Assembly: GCF_011761345.1 (NCBI RefSeq)
Contig: NZ_JAASRY010000001.1
Span: forward strand, 310,001-374,000
Reading direction: 5' to 3'
Origin: Thalassobacillus devorans
Lineage (GTDB): Bacteria; Bacillota; Bacilli; Bacillales; Halobacillaceae
Length of the DNA stretch: 64,000 bases
Under the pieces are notes generated by a model. It ran no database searches, had not been told where the DNA came from, and was given only the letters and a program-made list of their open reading frames with translations. Made by a program: the position numbers and the translations under genes. Shown here piece by piece: positions 53,012 to 62,467 of the stretch. Numbering within the stretch: the stretch's first letter is position 1; every line of letters begins with the position of its first letter.

Positions 53012-53204
53012 AACAGGTAAAGGATGGTTTAGTTTAGGCCTGATTCTTGTTGTAATCATGTTAGGGAGCTGGCCAGTCATACCTCTTGTCAACAACGAAA
53101 CGATCATTCTTGGTATGCCAATCTTAATGACTTTATCGGTAGTTATCATTTTTGTTACCACATTTACTTTAATTTTAATTAATAAAATAGGAGGTGCGAA
53201 ATAA
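52986..53204 (+). CDS. Small two-helix membrane protein, symporter partner
   Basis: The 72-residue protein starts at ATG 52986 after GGGAGGG. It has two hydrophobic helices joined by VIPLVNNETIILGMPI, resembling DUF3311-type companions of SSS symporters. It overlaps the symporter start by one base (TAATG). Confidence 0.72.
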   Translation: MKATFKLPKTGKGWFSLGLILVVIMLGSWPVIPLVNNETIILGMPILMTLSVVIIFVTTFTLILINKIGGAK

Positions 53205-54706
53205 TGGGGATCTATATTCCATTTATGATAACGGTTTCCTATATGGTGATTGCGGTTATCCTTGGCTATTCTGCAGGAAGAGGTAGAAAAATGGATACCG
53301 CCGAAGAATGGGGAGTAGGAAGCCGGAGTATGGGACCGGTGATGATGTACCTTTTAATTGGTGCTGGAGGGGTGAGCGCGTATACCTTTATGGGATCACC
53401 TGGCTGGGCATTTTCAAAAGGAGTTCCGGCACTCTATGTCGTTGTGTATTTAACTTACATGGGGATCATTGCCTGGTACTTCGGTCCAAAAGTATGGGAA
53501 CTTGGAAAGAAGTACAAGCATGTTACCCAGTCAGCTGCTATTACGGACCGTTATGAGAGTAAGCAGCTGGGAGCATTGGCTTCGATCGTTACATCCATAG
53601 GAATTCTAGCTTATGCAATCCTGCAAACGACAGGAGCGGCGTATATATTGAATGTCATGAGCTATGGTCTGATCCCGACCTGGGTAGGTGTGTTTTTATC
53701 ACTCGGAGTAATTTCCATCTATTTATTCCGGAGTGGTCTGAAAGCGATTGGTGTCACCAATGCTTTTCAAGGTGGGTTAATGTTAGTTGTTTCGTGGTTT
53801 ATAGGACTTTGGGCAACCCGTCAATTTACAGGAGGCTACTCATTCCGTCCTATTTTTGAACGAGTAAGGACTGATATTCCGGAGTTTATGACATTGCCTG
53901 GTGGATTAGGGGATATGAATGTCCAGTTCTGGACCACATCGATCTTAATTTCTGTCTTTTCTATTTGGCAAACCCATTGGATTCAATGGATGGGGGCGAG
54001 TTCGAAAAAGTCCATCAAACGAGCAGCTACGCTTTTACCCACTTTTTACCTTGTCCTGATACCAATGATTGTTGTTGGTTTTATAGGAATTTTTATGTAT
54101 CCGAACCTTGCAAATCCTGATACTGTTGCCATCCAAATGGCGGTTGATAATATGCCTGTCATTGTAGCCGGGCTGCTGGGTGCAGGGACTCTTGCAGCTG
54201 CCATGTCTTCCAGTGAACCTTGTATCCATGCTACGGCGCTCAGCTATAGTAAAGACGTACTGCAGCCGTTGTTTAGATGGGATGATGCCACTGCCGGTAA
54301 ATGGACAAGAAGGTTGATCTTTCCGATTATGGGTTTTATCATTGCACCTATTTCGATCATGGAGCCGGCAAGTCTAGTTTACATTCTTTTAATCGGATAT
54401 GGCTTTATCGGACAGGCGTTCCCAGCTATTGTGGGGATGTTCTTTTGGCCAAGGGCTACAAAGCACGGGGCATTCTGGGGATTATTCGCAGGGTTTCTGG
54501 TCACCGTTACCTTTTCATTCATATACCCGCACCCCCTTGGAATCCATGCCGGTATTTGGGGATTGAGTTTAAACATGGCGGTATTCGTGGTGGTATCCCT
54601 GATGACCAAGCCTGCTTCAAGGGGAACCATTGAACGCTTCTTCCCGGATATGGTGGATGATTTGTATGAGGATCGTAACCCTTCCGTGCAAAAAGAAGCA
54701 AAGTAA
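53204..54706 (+). CDS. Sodium:solute symporter (SSS family)
   Basis: The 500-residue protein has about 13 helices with EEWGVGSRSMGPVMMYLLIG, ITDRYESKQLGALASIVTSI, FRSGLKAIGVTNAFQGGLML and AGTLAAAMSSSEPCIHATAL in SSS order. The genes on both sides suggest an N-acylated or ureido compound as solute, which cannot be decided from sequence. Confidence 0.88.
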   Translation: MGIYIPFMITVSYMVIAVILGYSAGRGRKMDTAEEWGVGSRSMGPVMMYLLIGAGGVSAYTFMGSPGWAFSKGVPALYVVVYLTYMGIIAWYFGPKVWELGKKYKHVTQSAAITDRYESKQLGALASIVTSIGILAYAILQTTGAAYILNVMSYGLIPTWVGVFLSLGVISIYLFRSGLKAIGVTNAFQGGLMLVVSWFIGLWATRQFTGGYSFRPIFERVRTDIPEFMTLPGGLGDMNVQFWTTSILISVFSIWQTHWIQWMGASSKKSIKRAATLLPTFYLVLIPMIVVGFIGIFMYPNLANPDTVAIQMAVDNMPVIVAGLLGAGTLAAAMSSSEPCIHATALSYSKDVLQPLFRWDDATAGKWTRRLIFPIMGFIIAPISIMEPASLVYILLIGYGFIGQAFPAIVGMFFWPRATKHGAFWGLFAGFLVTVTFSFIYPHPLGIHAGIWGLSLNMAVFVVVSLMTKPASRGTIERFFPDMVDDLYEDRNPSVQKEAK

Positions 54707-54734
54707 TTAGTATAAGAAAAGGAGGAGTTTTCAA

Positions 54735-56357
54735 TTGGAAAAGCGATATTTGTATATTGATGGGGAAGTAATTACAGTCAATGCTCACGACGAGGTGGCT
54801 GAAGCAATTGCGATTGAAGGAAATAAAATTATTGCAGTAGGATCGAGCGAAGATATTCTACAGCTCAAAAACGAGGACAGTGAAGTTATTGATCTGAATG
54901 GCAGGACGCTGATGCCAGGTTTTATCGATTCCCACCTCCACATTACTATGTATGGAACGAATGAGCTTTCTATTTCTTGCAAAAGTGAACATATTAATTC
55001 GATTGAGGATTTATTTGTGGAGCTAAAGAACAGAGCTGATGAAACACCAAAAGGTGAATGGATACGAGCGTGGGGATACAATGAGCAAAACATGAAAGAA
55101 GGACGCTTCCCTACGAAAGAAGAATTAGACAGTGTGTCTACAGACCATCCTATTATAATAGTAAGGACTTGTGGTCACATCTCTGCTGTTAATAGCCAGG
55201 CACTTAAGCTTGCGGAAATTGATAAGGCTACACCTGACCCGGAAGGTGGTTCTTATGAGAAAGATGAAGCTGGAGAGCTGACTGGGCTTATGATTGAGAA
55301 TGCCCATATGAAAATGTTCAATATTGCAGCATTTACCGAAAAAGAAATGGAAGAAGCCCATGCAATAGCCTCCAGCAAGTTTGCTGAAAAAGGTATAACA
55401 TCCATACATGATGCAACAGGATATGGGATGGATAATCTTCGGGCCCTTCAGTTAGCTGCCCAAAATGGCGTCGTTAAACAACGGGTTTATGCAATGGTTG
55501 GGGCTTTGAGTGAAGCTCAGGATGTAGTCAAACATATGGTAGCCTCAGGAATAACCACAGGCTTAGGAGATCACCGTTTTCGTATAGGACCGGTCAAGCT
55601 GTTTCTTGACGGGAGCAGCAGTGGGCCGACGATATGGACACGCGAACCGTATACAAGTAATCAAAATTACTGTGGAGTTCATTATTTTAGTCAAGAAGAA
55701 GTGGATGAACTATTTATTCCTGCACATGAGAAAGGCTGGCAAATTACTGCCCACGCCCAGGGGGATGCTGCCATCGATATGTTATTAAATTGTATTGAAA
55801 AAGCAAATAAGCTCCATCCTCGGCCTAATGCCAGGCATCGTATTGAGCATGCAGGGGTTGCTGCACCAGACTTGATCAAGCGAATGAAGGAGCAAAATGT
55901 AGTCCCAATTCCAAACCCTGCTTTCCATTATGAATATGGGGATGGATATGTAAAGAATTATGGAGATCGGGCAGACCATATGTACCCATTAGGGGACTAC
56001 CTGAGAGAGGGTGTCACTGCTGCAATTGCATCAGACTGCTCGGTTACGGATTTTTGGCCTATGCGTGGCATTCATACATCCTTAGTACGTAAATCCCATA
56101 CAGGACAAACGATAGGGGAAAACCAAAGAGTGTCCTTGCTGGAAGCGATACGTATGTATACTATCAACGGTGCTTTTGCTTCCTTTGAAGAAGATGTGAA
56201 AGGAAGCCTGGAGCCAGGGAAATTGGCAGATCTCATTTTATTTGATCGTTCATTATTGAATGCCGGAACAGAGGAGTTACTCGAAGCACAAGTGGAATGG
56301 ACCATAATAGATGGAGAACTTGTTTATGACAAAAACAAAACAGGTGTGCTGTCATGA
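54735..56357 (+). CDS. Amidohydrolase family 3 (YtcJ-like) metal-dependent hydrolase
   Basis: The 540-residue enzyme has DLNGRTLMPGFIDSHLHITM (HxH metal site), TAHAQGDAAIDMLLNCIEKA, RHRIEHAG and SDCSVTDFWPMRGIHTSL. The family hydrolyses C-N bonds such as N-substituted formamides. TTG start after GGAGGAG. It overlaps the next gene by four bases. Confidence 0.86.
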   Translation: MEKRYLYIDGEVITVNAHDEVAEAIAIEGNKIIAVGSSEDILQLKNEDSEVIDLNGRTLMPGFIDSHLHITMYGTNELSISCKSEHINSIEDLFVELKNRADETPKGEWIRAWGYNEQNMKEGRFPTKEELDSVSTDHPIIIVRTCGHISAVNSQALKLAEIDKATPDPEGGSYEKDEAGELTGLMIENAHMKMFNIAAFTEKEMEEAHAIASSKFAEKGITSIHDATGYGMDNLRALQLAAQNGVVKQRVYAMVGALSEAQDVVKHMVASGITTGLGDHRFRIGPVKLFLDGSSSGPTIWTREPYTSNQNYCGVHYFSQEEVDELFIPAHEKGWQITAHAQGDAAIDMLLNCIEKANKLHPRPNARHRIEHAGVAAPDLIKRMKEQNVVPIPNPAFHYEYGDGYVKNYGDRADHMYPLGDYLREGVTAAIASDCSVTDFWPMRGIHTSLVRKSHTGQTIGENQRVSLLEAIRMYTINGAFASFEEDVKGSLEPGKLADLILFDRSLLNAGTEELLEAQVEWTIIDGELVYDKNKTGVLS

Positions 56358-57397
56358 ATAAAACTTCCAAGAAAGATGAGGTTATCATACTATCTGGTTC
56401 GTCTTTTGAAATTGGATTCCAGCATGGACAAAAAGCTAAAAAGCAAGTGACGAATAGTTTGCAGACATACGAAAAAATGTTTGAGGAATATTCGTCCATG
56501 TCATGGAAGGATGCCATTGAAAAAGCATGCTTACACATCAGCGCAATCGAAAAATATAATGAAAACTTCCTGAAAGAAATGGAAGGACTGGCCAAAGGGG
56601 CGGGTGTCACATTTGAAGATGTGCTGGTGCTTAACGCAAGAAGCGAAATAGCCCTCATCAATTCAATGGATGGGTGTACGGCATTTGCGCTTACTCAACC
56701 AAAAACTACCAAGACATGGTTGGCTCAAAACTGGGATTGGAAGGGTGAACAAACCGATTCAATCGTCCAGCTTGATATCGAACAAGAAGCATTGCCGTCC
56801 ATACAAATGATTACGGAAGCGGGGATTATCGGAAAAATTGGAATGAATAATAGCGGAATAGGGGTCTGTCTGAACGCCTTAGTAACAGATACCTGGAAAC
56901 CGAAAGTTCCGATCCATTTAGGCTTGCGTTCTATCTTAGAATCTGCCTCATTAGAAGAAGCTTACTCAAAAGTTGCGAATGATCAAATGGCGTCTGCCGC
57001 TCACTTTTTAATCGCTTCAAGATCAGAAGAGATGGTAAGTATGGAAGTATCGCCGGTTCATACTGCTGAGAGGCATGTTAAGGGTGGTACGTTAACACAT
57101 ACGAATCATATTTGTTCTGAAAATATGAAAAAGGAAGTGAAGGAGGATGCACTCCCTGATTCGTTCAGTCGTTTCTCATCCGTTAACAACCTGGTAGCTC
57201 AGATCAAGGAGAAAGACATAGGAAAAGAGGATTTATTTGAGATACTGTCCAGTCATGAAAATTACCCGAGTTCTATTTGTCGGCATTCCTCTCCTACCCA
57301 GGTTGGGCGTGCCAAGATGGAAACGGTGTTTAGTATTGTTATGAATCTTACTGATTCTGAACTTTCATGGTCAAAAGGAAAGCCTTGTAAAAGATAA
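56354..57397 (+). CDS. C45-family autoprocessing acyltransferase/amidase
   Basis: The 347-residue protein belongs to the acyl-CoA:6-aminopenicillanate acyltransferase group of Ntn-hydrolases. FEIGFQHGQKAKKQV, FLKEMEGLAKGAGVTFEDVL and the self-cleavage site DGCTAF (Gly-Cys, about residues 106-107) are seen, followed by LAQNWDW. Cleavage before the Cys yields the active enzyme. Together with the carbamoyl hydrolase and the amidohydrolase it gives this operon three independent amide-bond enzymes. Confidence 0.87.
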   Translation: MNKTSKKDEVIILSGSSFEIGFQHGQKAKKQVTNSLQTYEKMFEEYSSMSWKDAIEKACLHISAIEKYNENFLKEMEGLAKGAGVTFEDVLVLNARSEIALINSMDGCTAFALTQPKTTKTWLAQNWDWKGEQTDSIVQLDIEQEALPSIQMITEAGIIGKIGMNNSGIGVCLNALVTDTWKPKVPIHLGLRSILESASLEEAYSKVANDQMASAAHFLIASRSEEMVSMEVSPVHTAERHVKGGTLTHTNHICSENMKKEVKEDALPDSFSRFSSVNNLVAQIKEKDIGKEDLFEILSSHENYPSSICRHSSPTQVGRAKMETVFSIVMNLTDSELSWSKGKPCKR

Positions 57398-57413
57398 AGA
57401 TATCCAAAAGCTG

Positions 57414-57453
57414 AATAGCCGTAATTAATGTCATGGAACAAGTTACGGCTATT
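57414..57453. terminator. Bidirectional hairpin between convergent genes
   Basis: AATAGCCGTAA pairs perfectly with TTACGGCTATT across an 18-base loop, between the C45 gene and the FCD regulator. Confidence 0.7.
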
Positions 57454-57483
57454 GGGCTTGGATTTTATTATTTGTTTAACAGC

Positions 57484-58182
57484 TTATTCCTGAATCATCT
57501 CTTCATTGTTCTGAATCATCCATCTAACAGCTTCCGTAGGGTGGAAGTCATCTTTTCCTTTTAAATAATCAAGATAGGTTTTATGAGTAGCGAGCGTCCG
57601 CTCTATATTTTTCGAGTGCTTGAAATGAATCATACGTGGACGGATCAATTCATAAATCGTCCGGCCTATCTCAGTTAGAAATGGATTGTCTGTTTCTTCT
57701 AATACAGCATGGTGGAACTCTAAATCAATATCTACCAGTTCTTCGGGACTAAGAGAAGGGTTCATCCGTTCTATTTGTGACTGATAGACCGCTTCAATCC
57801 TTTCTATATTTAAGTTCTTTTTAGTAAGGAGCATGTTCAATAACAGTACTTCAAAGTGCTGTCGGAATTCGATGAGTTTATGGACATTCGTACTATGCAT
57901 AATCAAGCTGAATATCAGTGGATTTAAAGTTAACTGGGAGGGCTTTTCGGTGACAAACATACCCTCTCCGCGCTTGATTTGGATGACTCCCAGTGATTCA
58001 AGAATTTTAATTGCTTCCCGCACCGGTGTCCGGCTTACCCCTAACTGCTCGATCAGCTCTTTTTCTGTTGGCAGTTTATCCCCAGGTTTAAGTTCTCCAT
58101 TCACCAGATTATCCTTAATAATCTCAACAATTTCTTTAGAAATCGTTTTCGATGTGTTTAGGCGATCGAAAGTGATTGGCAT
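57484..58182 (-). CDS. GntR family regulator, FCD (FadR) subfamily
   Basis: The 232-residue protein has a winged helix (GDKLPTEKELIEQLGVSRTP, VREAIKILESLGVI) and an all-helical FCD domain with metal/ligand residues in DIDLEFHHAVLEETDNPFL and the later His. FCD regulators usually repress acid catabolism operons and release on binding the substrate. ATG 58182 follows GGAGGG with good spacing. It is divergent from the YhdT-PanF operon. Confidence 0.9.
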   Translation of the reverse strand: MPITFDRLNTSKTISKEIVEIIKDNLVNGELKPGDKLPTEKELIEQLGVSRTPVREAIKILESLGVIQIKRGEGMFVTEKPSQLTLNPLIFSLIMHSTNVHKLIEFRQHFEVLLLNMLLTKKNLNIERIEAVYQSQIERMNPSLSPEELVDIDLEFHHAVLEETDNPFLTEIGRTIYELIRPRMIHFKHSKNIERTLATHKTYLDYLKGKDDFHPTEAVRWMIQNNEEMIQE

Positions 58183-58278
58183 GGTCATCCCTCCACACGT
58201 GATTTTTGAATAAAATAAATTTTCTGTTAATTATGTTTACAAATGATTGCTTATTCGGTAAGATACTAGATATTACAT

Positions 58279-58297
58279 CATACGTAGTATGTATACA
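58279..58297. promoter_or_regulatory. Possible operator of the FCD-GntR regulator
   Basis: CATACGTAGTATG (58279-58291) has symmetrical arms CATAC/GTATG and overlaps TGTATACA (58290-58297), a perfect 8-base palindrome. A related CATATGTATAG lies at 58320. GntR/FCD sites often contain GTATAC. The region sits between the divergent genes. Confidence 0.5.
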
Positions 58298-58379
58298 CCA
58301 AATAATACTACATTCGACATCATATGTATAGACGCTAGTGGGAGATTCACTGTAGGTTGTGTCGTGGAGGTATCATTTT

Positions 58380-58395
58380 TTGAAAACGTTATCAA
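58380..58395 (+). promoter_or_regulatory. cre (CcpA) site upstream of the PanF-like operon
   Basis: TTGAAAACGTTATCAA matches WTGAAARCGYTTTCWN with one difference. It lies 15 bases before the YhdT start codon, so CcpA would act as a roadblock or near the transcription start. Confidence 0.75.
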
Positions 58396-58410
58396 AAAAG
58401 GAGTGGAAAA

Positions 58411-58689
58411 ATGAAAGGAGAAAAGATCGATCCCAGATTCAAGATTGCTCATCGGGAGGCTTTAATCGGAGTTGGGCTTGTTATTTTCAATTTTATTTGG
58501 TGGTTCGGCTTTGCTTATGGGCTTGGAGGGCAGTCTCCGGATTCTTATACCTACGTATTTGGTCTTCCGGCTTGGTTTTTTTATAGCTGTGTCCTCGGAT
58601 TTATTATAATGGCCGTTCTCGTCACGGTTATCGTGAAGTTCTGGTTTGTTGATGTGTCCTTTGATGAAGAAGGAGGGGATCATTCTTGA
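58411..58689 (+). CDS. yhdT: YhdT family small membrane protein (DUF997)
   Basis: The 92-residue protein has two hydrophobic helices and the YhdT segment RFKIAHREALIGVGLVIFNF, then YVFGLPAWFFYSCVLGFI. YhdT homologues are typically encoded just before the pantothenate symporter PanF, as here: its stop overlaps the symporter TTG. A helper role in PanF assembly is presumed. Confidence 0.88.
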   Translation: MKGEKIDPRFKIAHREALIGVGLVIFNFIWWFGFAYGLGGQSPDSYTYVFGLPAWFFYSCVLGFIIMAVLVTVIVKFWFVDVSFDEEGGDHS

Positions 58690-60155
58690 ATTGGGCAGTT
58701 ATCATTCCGTTATTTGTGTTTTTGGTTGTCATATTTGGCATCGGGTTTTGGGCGAGTAAATTTGTCCGTTCCTCGGATTCCTTTCTTTCTGAATATTTTT
58801 TAGGCGGCCGGGAATTGGGTGGATTTATTCTGGCGATGACGATGATCGCCACGTATGGAAGTGCCAGCAGCTTCATTGGCGGACCTGGTGTCGCTTATAC
58901 GCAAGGGTTTGGCTGGGTGCTGCTTTCCATGTCACAGGTTGCGACCGGCTATTTCGTATTAATGATCCTCGGTAAAAAATTTGCAATCATGGCCCGTCGT
59001 TATAATGCCGTAACGTTGATCGACTTTTTAAAGGGTCGCTATAACAATAGCAAATGGGTTGTATTGATTTCCGCTCTTAGCATCATTATCTTTCTTTTCT
59101 CTGCCATGGCGGCTCAGTGGGTCGGCGGTGCAAGATTAATAGAATCATTGACTGGCATCTCTTACTTAGGAGCTTTATTCATTTTTGCAGTATCGGTACT
59201 TATTTATGTCATTATCGGGGGCTTCCGTGCCGTTGCATTGACAGATACCGTGCAAGGGGTCGTGATGTTCCTCGGTACATTGATCCTGTTGATTGCTGTC
59301 ATCATTGCAGGCGGAGGTATTACCAACATCATGGATGGACTCCGGGCGGAGAACCCTAACCTCATTACTCCATATGGGTTCGATGGTAATCTTAGTGCCG
59401 CATATGTGTCATCTTTCTGGGTTCTCGTCGGTGTAGGGGTCGTAGGTCTACCTCAAGTGACGGTGCGTGCCATGTCTTATAAAAACTCCCAGGCGATGCA
59501 CCGGGCTTTGATCATCGGAACAATCGTTGTTGGTTTCATTATGCTGAATATGCACTTGATCGGCGTTTTTGCCCGTCCGATACTACCTGGAATCGAAGTC
59601 GGGGATAAGGTTATGCCATTAATTGCTCTCGAAGTTTTACCGGCCTGGGTAGCTGGTATTGTACTCGCTGCACCAATGGCAGCCATTATGTCCACGGTTG
59701 ATTCCCTGTTGTTGCTCGTTAGTTCTTCTGTAGTTAAGGACGTCTACCTCAATTACATTGAACCGAAAGCATCTAATCAAAAGGTCAAAAAACTGAGTAT
59801 CACGGTTACAGCTATTCTTGGAATATTGGTGTTCCTTATGGCCTTGGATCCTCCAAACCTATTAATCTGGCTGAATCTGTTCGCCTTCGGAGGACTGGAA
59901 GCAGCGTTTATATGGCCGGTCGTTTTAGGTTTATATTGGAACAGAGGAAACAAACACGGAGCTCTCGCTTCCATGTTGATCGGGATTCTATCCTATATCC
60001 TGTTCCATAATTTCTATCCATCGGCTTTTGGCATGCATACCGTCGTCTTGCCGATTGTCCTGTCCTTCTTTGCATTCATTGCGGTCAGCCTGCTGACAAA
60101 GGATGCTAATGAAGCAGAAGGCAGTAATTTTGAGAACTTAGAAAGGAGCATATAA
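58686..60155 (+). CDS. PanF-like sodium:solute symporter (pantothenate candidate)
   Basis: The 489-residue SSS protein has 13 predicted helices, with SFLSEYFLGGRELGGFILAM, TYGSASSFIGGPGVAYTQGF, GGFRAVALTDTVQGVVMFLG and MAAIMSTVDSLLLLVSSSVV in the expected order. FLGGR..GG and the ASSFIGGPG helix resemble PanF, and YhdT upstream supports this. It starts at TTG after GGAGGGG. In this operon it would import the substrate broken down by the four enzymes that follow; proline or another organic acid remain alternatives. Confidence 0.82.
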   Translation: MNWAVIIPLFVFLVVIFGIGFWASKFVRSSDSFLSEYFLGGRELGGFILAMTMIATYGSASSFIGGPGVAYTQGFGWVLLSMSQVATGYFVLMILGKKFAIMARRYNAVTLIDFLKGRYNNSKWVVLISALSIIIFLFSAMAAQWVGGARLIESLTGISYLGALFIFAVSVLIYVIIGGFRAVALTDTVQGVVMFLGTLILLIAVIIAGGGITNIMDGLRAENPNLITPYGFDGNLSAAYVSSFWVLVGVGVVGLPQVTVRAMSYKNSQAMHRALIIGTIVVGFIMLNMHLIGVFARPILPGIEVGDKVMPLIALEVLPAWVAGIVLAAPMAAIMSTVDSLLLLVSSSVVKDVYLNYIEPKASNQKVKKLSITVTAILGILVFLMALDPPNLLIWLNLFAFGGLEAAFIWPVVLGLYWNRGNKHGALASMLIGILSYILFHNFYPSAFGMHTVVLPIVLSFFAFIAVSLLTKDANEAEGSNFENLERSI

Positions 60156-60158
60156 TCG

Positions 60159-61391
60159 ATGCAGACAACTGAACAATCAAAACGAAGAGCGAGGGATCGT
60201 GAAGAAGTGATTTCCTTGACACAACGACTAGTACAAATCCCGAGTGTTTATCGGCCAGGAGTGGAAGGGGGCAATGAAGAAAAAACAGCCCACTTCGTAG
60301 CAGACTACTTGAATAAGTTAGGAATTGAAACCCATATCGAAGAAGTGGTACCAGGAAGGCCAAATGTCATCGGTGTCATTGATTCAGGAAAACCTGGCAG
60401 GACACTATTATTTGAAGGACACACCGATGTCGTCACAGAAGGGGATCATGACCAGTGGGATTACCCTCCGTTTAGTGCCGAAATTGTAGACGGAAGAATG
60501 TACGGGCGCGGGACGAACGATACCAAAGGGAACCTTGCCTGCATGATTACAGCGACACATTCACTGCTTCAGGATAAAGAAGAGTGGAGCGGCAAAATTA
60601 TCCTTTGTATTCCATGTGATGAAGAAGGAATGATGATTGGCATCAAACATTTTATCGAACAAGGATGGGCCGAAGGGGTAGATGGCGCCGTCATTTGTGA
60701 GCCGGAGGAAAATCAAGTGTGCACCACACAACGGGGTGCGATGAGAATCAAGTTGACGGCTTACGGAAAAATGGCACACGGCGCCATTTCCTGGAGCGGC
60801 ATCAATCCTAACTGGCGGATGGCTCGTATGATTGTGGAATTAGAGAAATTGGAGAAGCGGGAGCAGCAGCGTCTCGGCAAGCATCCTACTCTCGGGTGGC
60901 CAAGCATTACACCGACCATTCTCCAGTCGCCTGTCAAAGGAGAACCACAAATCAATGTCATACCGGAACAATGCATGACGACTTTGGATGTTAGAACTGT
61001 CCCGGGCTTTGATCATGAAGAATTTAAAAAAGATTTGCAGCAAATCATTGATAGATTAGCAGAAGATGACGAAGACTTCAGGATGGAATTTGAAGTGATA
61101 GAAGACCGTCCATGGACAGAAACAGATAAGAACGAACCTGTCGTTCAATCGGTAGCTAAGGCGGTAGAGAAAGTGACAGAAAAAGCACCGGTGTACAATG
61201 GTGTGCCAGGAGCAACAGACGGTACGTTCCTTCATATTGCCGGCGTGCCAATCGTTACGATCGGAGCAGGGGACAGGGACATTCCCCATCAAATCAATGA
61301 ATATGTCGATGTCGAAGAACTTGCAGAAACAACAGAAATCTTTCGCGAGACAGCCCTACACTTTTTAAATGAAAAGGATGAGACGAATTGA
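60159..61391 (+). CDS. M20 family amidohydrolase (ArgE/DapE type), candidate pantothenase
   Basis: The 410-residue enzyme shows M20 features: LFEGHTDVVTEGDHDQWDYP (His, Asp), DGRMYGRGTNDTKGNLACMI, PCDEEGMMIGIKHFIEQGWA (Glu-Glu) and a dimerisation lid with GKMAHGAISWSGINPN. It cleaves an N-acyl amide. In the operon model it would split pantothenate into pantoate and beta-alanine. The family normally deacylates N-acyl amino acids, and pantothenate is exactly N-pantoyl-beta-alanine. ATG follows AAAGGAG four bases after the symporter stop. Confidence 0.85.
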   Translation: MQTTEQSKRRARDREEVISLTQRLVQIPSVYRPGVEGGNEEKTAHFVADYLNKLGIETHIEEVVPGRPNVIGVIDSGKPGRTLLFEGHTDVVTEGDHDQWDYPPFSAEIVDGRMYGRGTNDTKGNLACMITATHSLLQDKEEWSGKIILCIPCDEEGMMIGIKHFIEQGWAEGVDGAVICEPEENQVCTTQRGAMRIKLTAYGKMAHGAISWSGINPNWRMARMIVELEKLEKREQQRLGKHPTLGWPSITPTILQSPVKGEPQINVIPEQCMTTLDVRTVPGFDHEEFKKDLQQIIDRLAEDDEDFRMEFEVIEDRPWTETDKNEPVVQSVAKAVEKVTEKAPVYNGVPGATDGTFLHIAGVPIVTIGAGDRDIPHQINEYVDVEELAETTEIFRETALHFLNEKDETN

Positions 61392-62467
61392 AGGAAACAG
61401 CGTCGATTGCCATCTTGCCAGGAGATGGAATAGGTCCGGAAGTAATGAACGAAGCAGTACTACTCCTGCAAGAAATCGAAGATTATGATCGAACGTTTTC
61501 TTGTGAAATGAACGAGTTCCCGTGGAATTCCGCTTATTACCTGGAACATGGGAGGATGATGCCAGCGGATGGATTGGCGCAGCTTCGCTCATTCGATGCC
61601 ATTTTGTTTGGTGCCATGGGAGATTCAAGCGTGCCGGATGAGGTGACGGTTTGGGATTTCATCATGCCAATCCGGAAACAATTTCAACAATATATCAATT
61701 TTCGTCCAGTTAAAAAATTGGAGGGGATCCGTTCTCCACTGGCAGAAAGTGAGGATGTCGACTTTGTCATCATCCGCGAAAATGCCGAAGGAGAGTATTC
61801 CAATTCCGGCGGAAGGTTGTACGACCATACGAATGAGGCAATGGCCATCCAGAATACGATCATGACGGAAAAAGGGATCAGACGGGCGGCTGATTTTGCC
61901 TTTCAATACGCGAAAGAACATGGTCTGCCTGTCACGAGTGCCACCAAGTCGAATGCGGTGATCCATTCCATGAAATTCTGGGACGAAGTGGTTCAGAAGA
62001 CAGCCGAGGCATTTCCTGAAATAGCACTTGAAAAAATCTATGTGGACGCACTGGCTGCTTACTTCGTCCAGCGTCCCCAGTCTTTTGGAGTCGTATTAGC
62101 ATCGAACCTGTTCGGGGATATCCTCTCTGATCTAGGATCAGCCCTAGTGGGCGGACTTGGGATTTCTCCTTCCGGCAATTTGAACCCATCGGGTGACTAT
62201 CCATCCATGTTCGAGCCGGTACACGGATCCGCGCCAGATATTGCCGGTCAAGGGATTGCCAATCCAATCGCCCAAATCTGGTCGGCAGCGCTGATGCTCG
62301 ATCACTTGGGCAGAAAAGATCTCCATGACATGGTCGTTACAGCGATAGAAAAAACGCTTGCGGAAGGCTACCGGACGAAAGACTTAGGTGGAGAGCATTC
62401 CACAAAGGAAATGGGAGAAGCAATACGAGCGAATGTAAGAAAACAGTTGCAGGAGGTTGCGGTATGA
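61388..62467 (+). CDS. Beta-decarboxylating dehydrogenase (D-malate/tartrate/isopropylmalate DH family)
   Basis: The 359-residue protein has the family pattern ILPGDGIGPEVMNEAVLLLQ, FVIIRENAEGEYSNSGGRLY, SATKSNAVIHSMKFWDEVVQ (Lys), YVDALAAYFVQRPQSFGVVL (Asp), NLFGDILSDLGSALVGGLGI and EPVHGSAPDIAG. It oxidises a 2-hydroxy acid with a beta-carboxylate and releases CO2. No leuCD or leu genes are near, so leucine synthesis is unlikely. 3,3-Dimethylmalate, the pantoate-derived intermediate, has the right chemistry and would give 2-oxoisovalerate. Its TTG overlaps the previous stop. Confidence 0.88.
   Translation: MKETASIAILPGDGIGPEVMNEAVLLLQEIEDYDRTFSCEMNEFPWNSAYYLEHGRMMPADGLAQLRSFDAILFGAMGDSSVPDEVTVWDFIMPIRKQFQQYINFRPVKKLEGIRSPLAESEDVDFVIIRENAEGEYSNSGGRLYDHTNEAMAIQNTIMTEKGIRRAADFAFQYAKEHGLPVTSATKSNAVIHSMKFWDEVVQKTAEAFPEIALEKIYVDALAAYFVQRPQSFGVVLASNLFGDILSDLGSALVGGLGISPSGNLNPSGDYPSMFEPVHGSAPDIAGQGIANPIAQIWSAALMLDHLGRKDLHDMVVTAIEKTLAEGYRTKDLGGEHSTKEMGEAIRANVRKQLQEVAV

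Noticed and set aside
58359-58586. 75-codon frame overlapping the cre site and YhdT
   Set aside because: It is out of frame with YhdT, which has a proper ribosome site, family match and coupling to the symporter.
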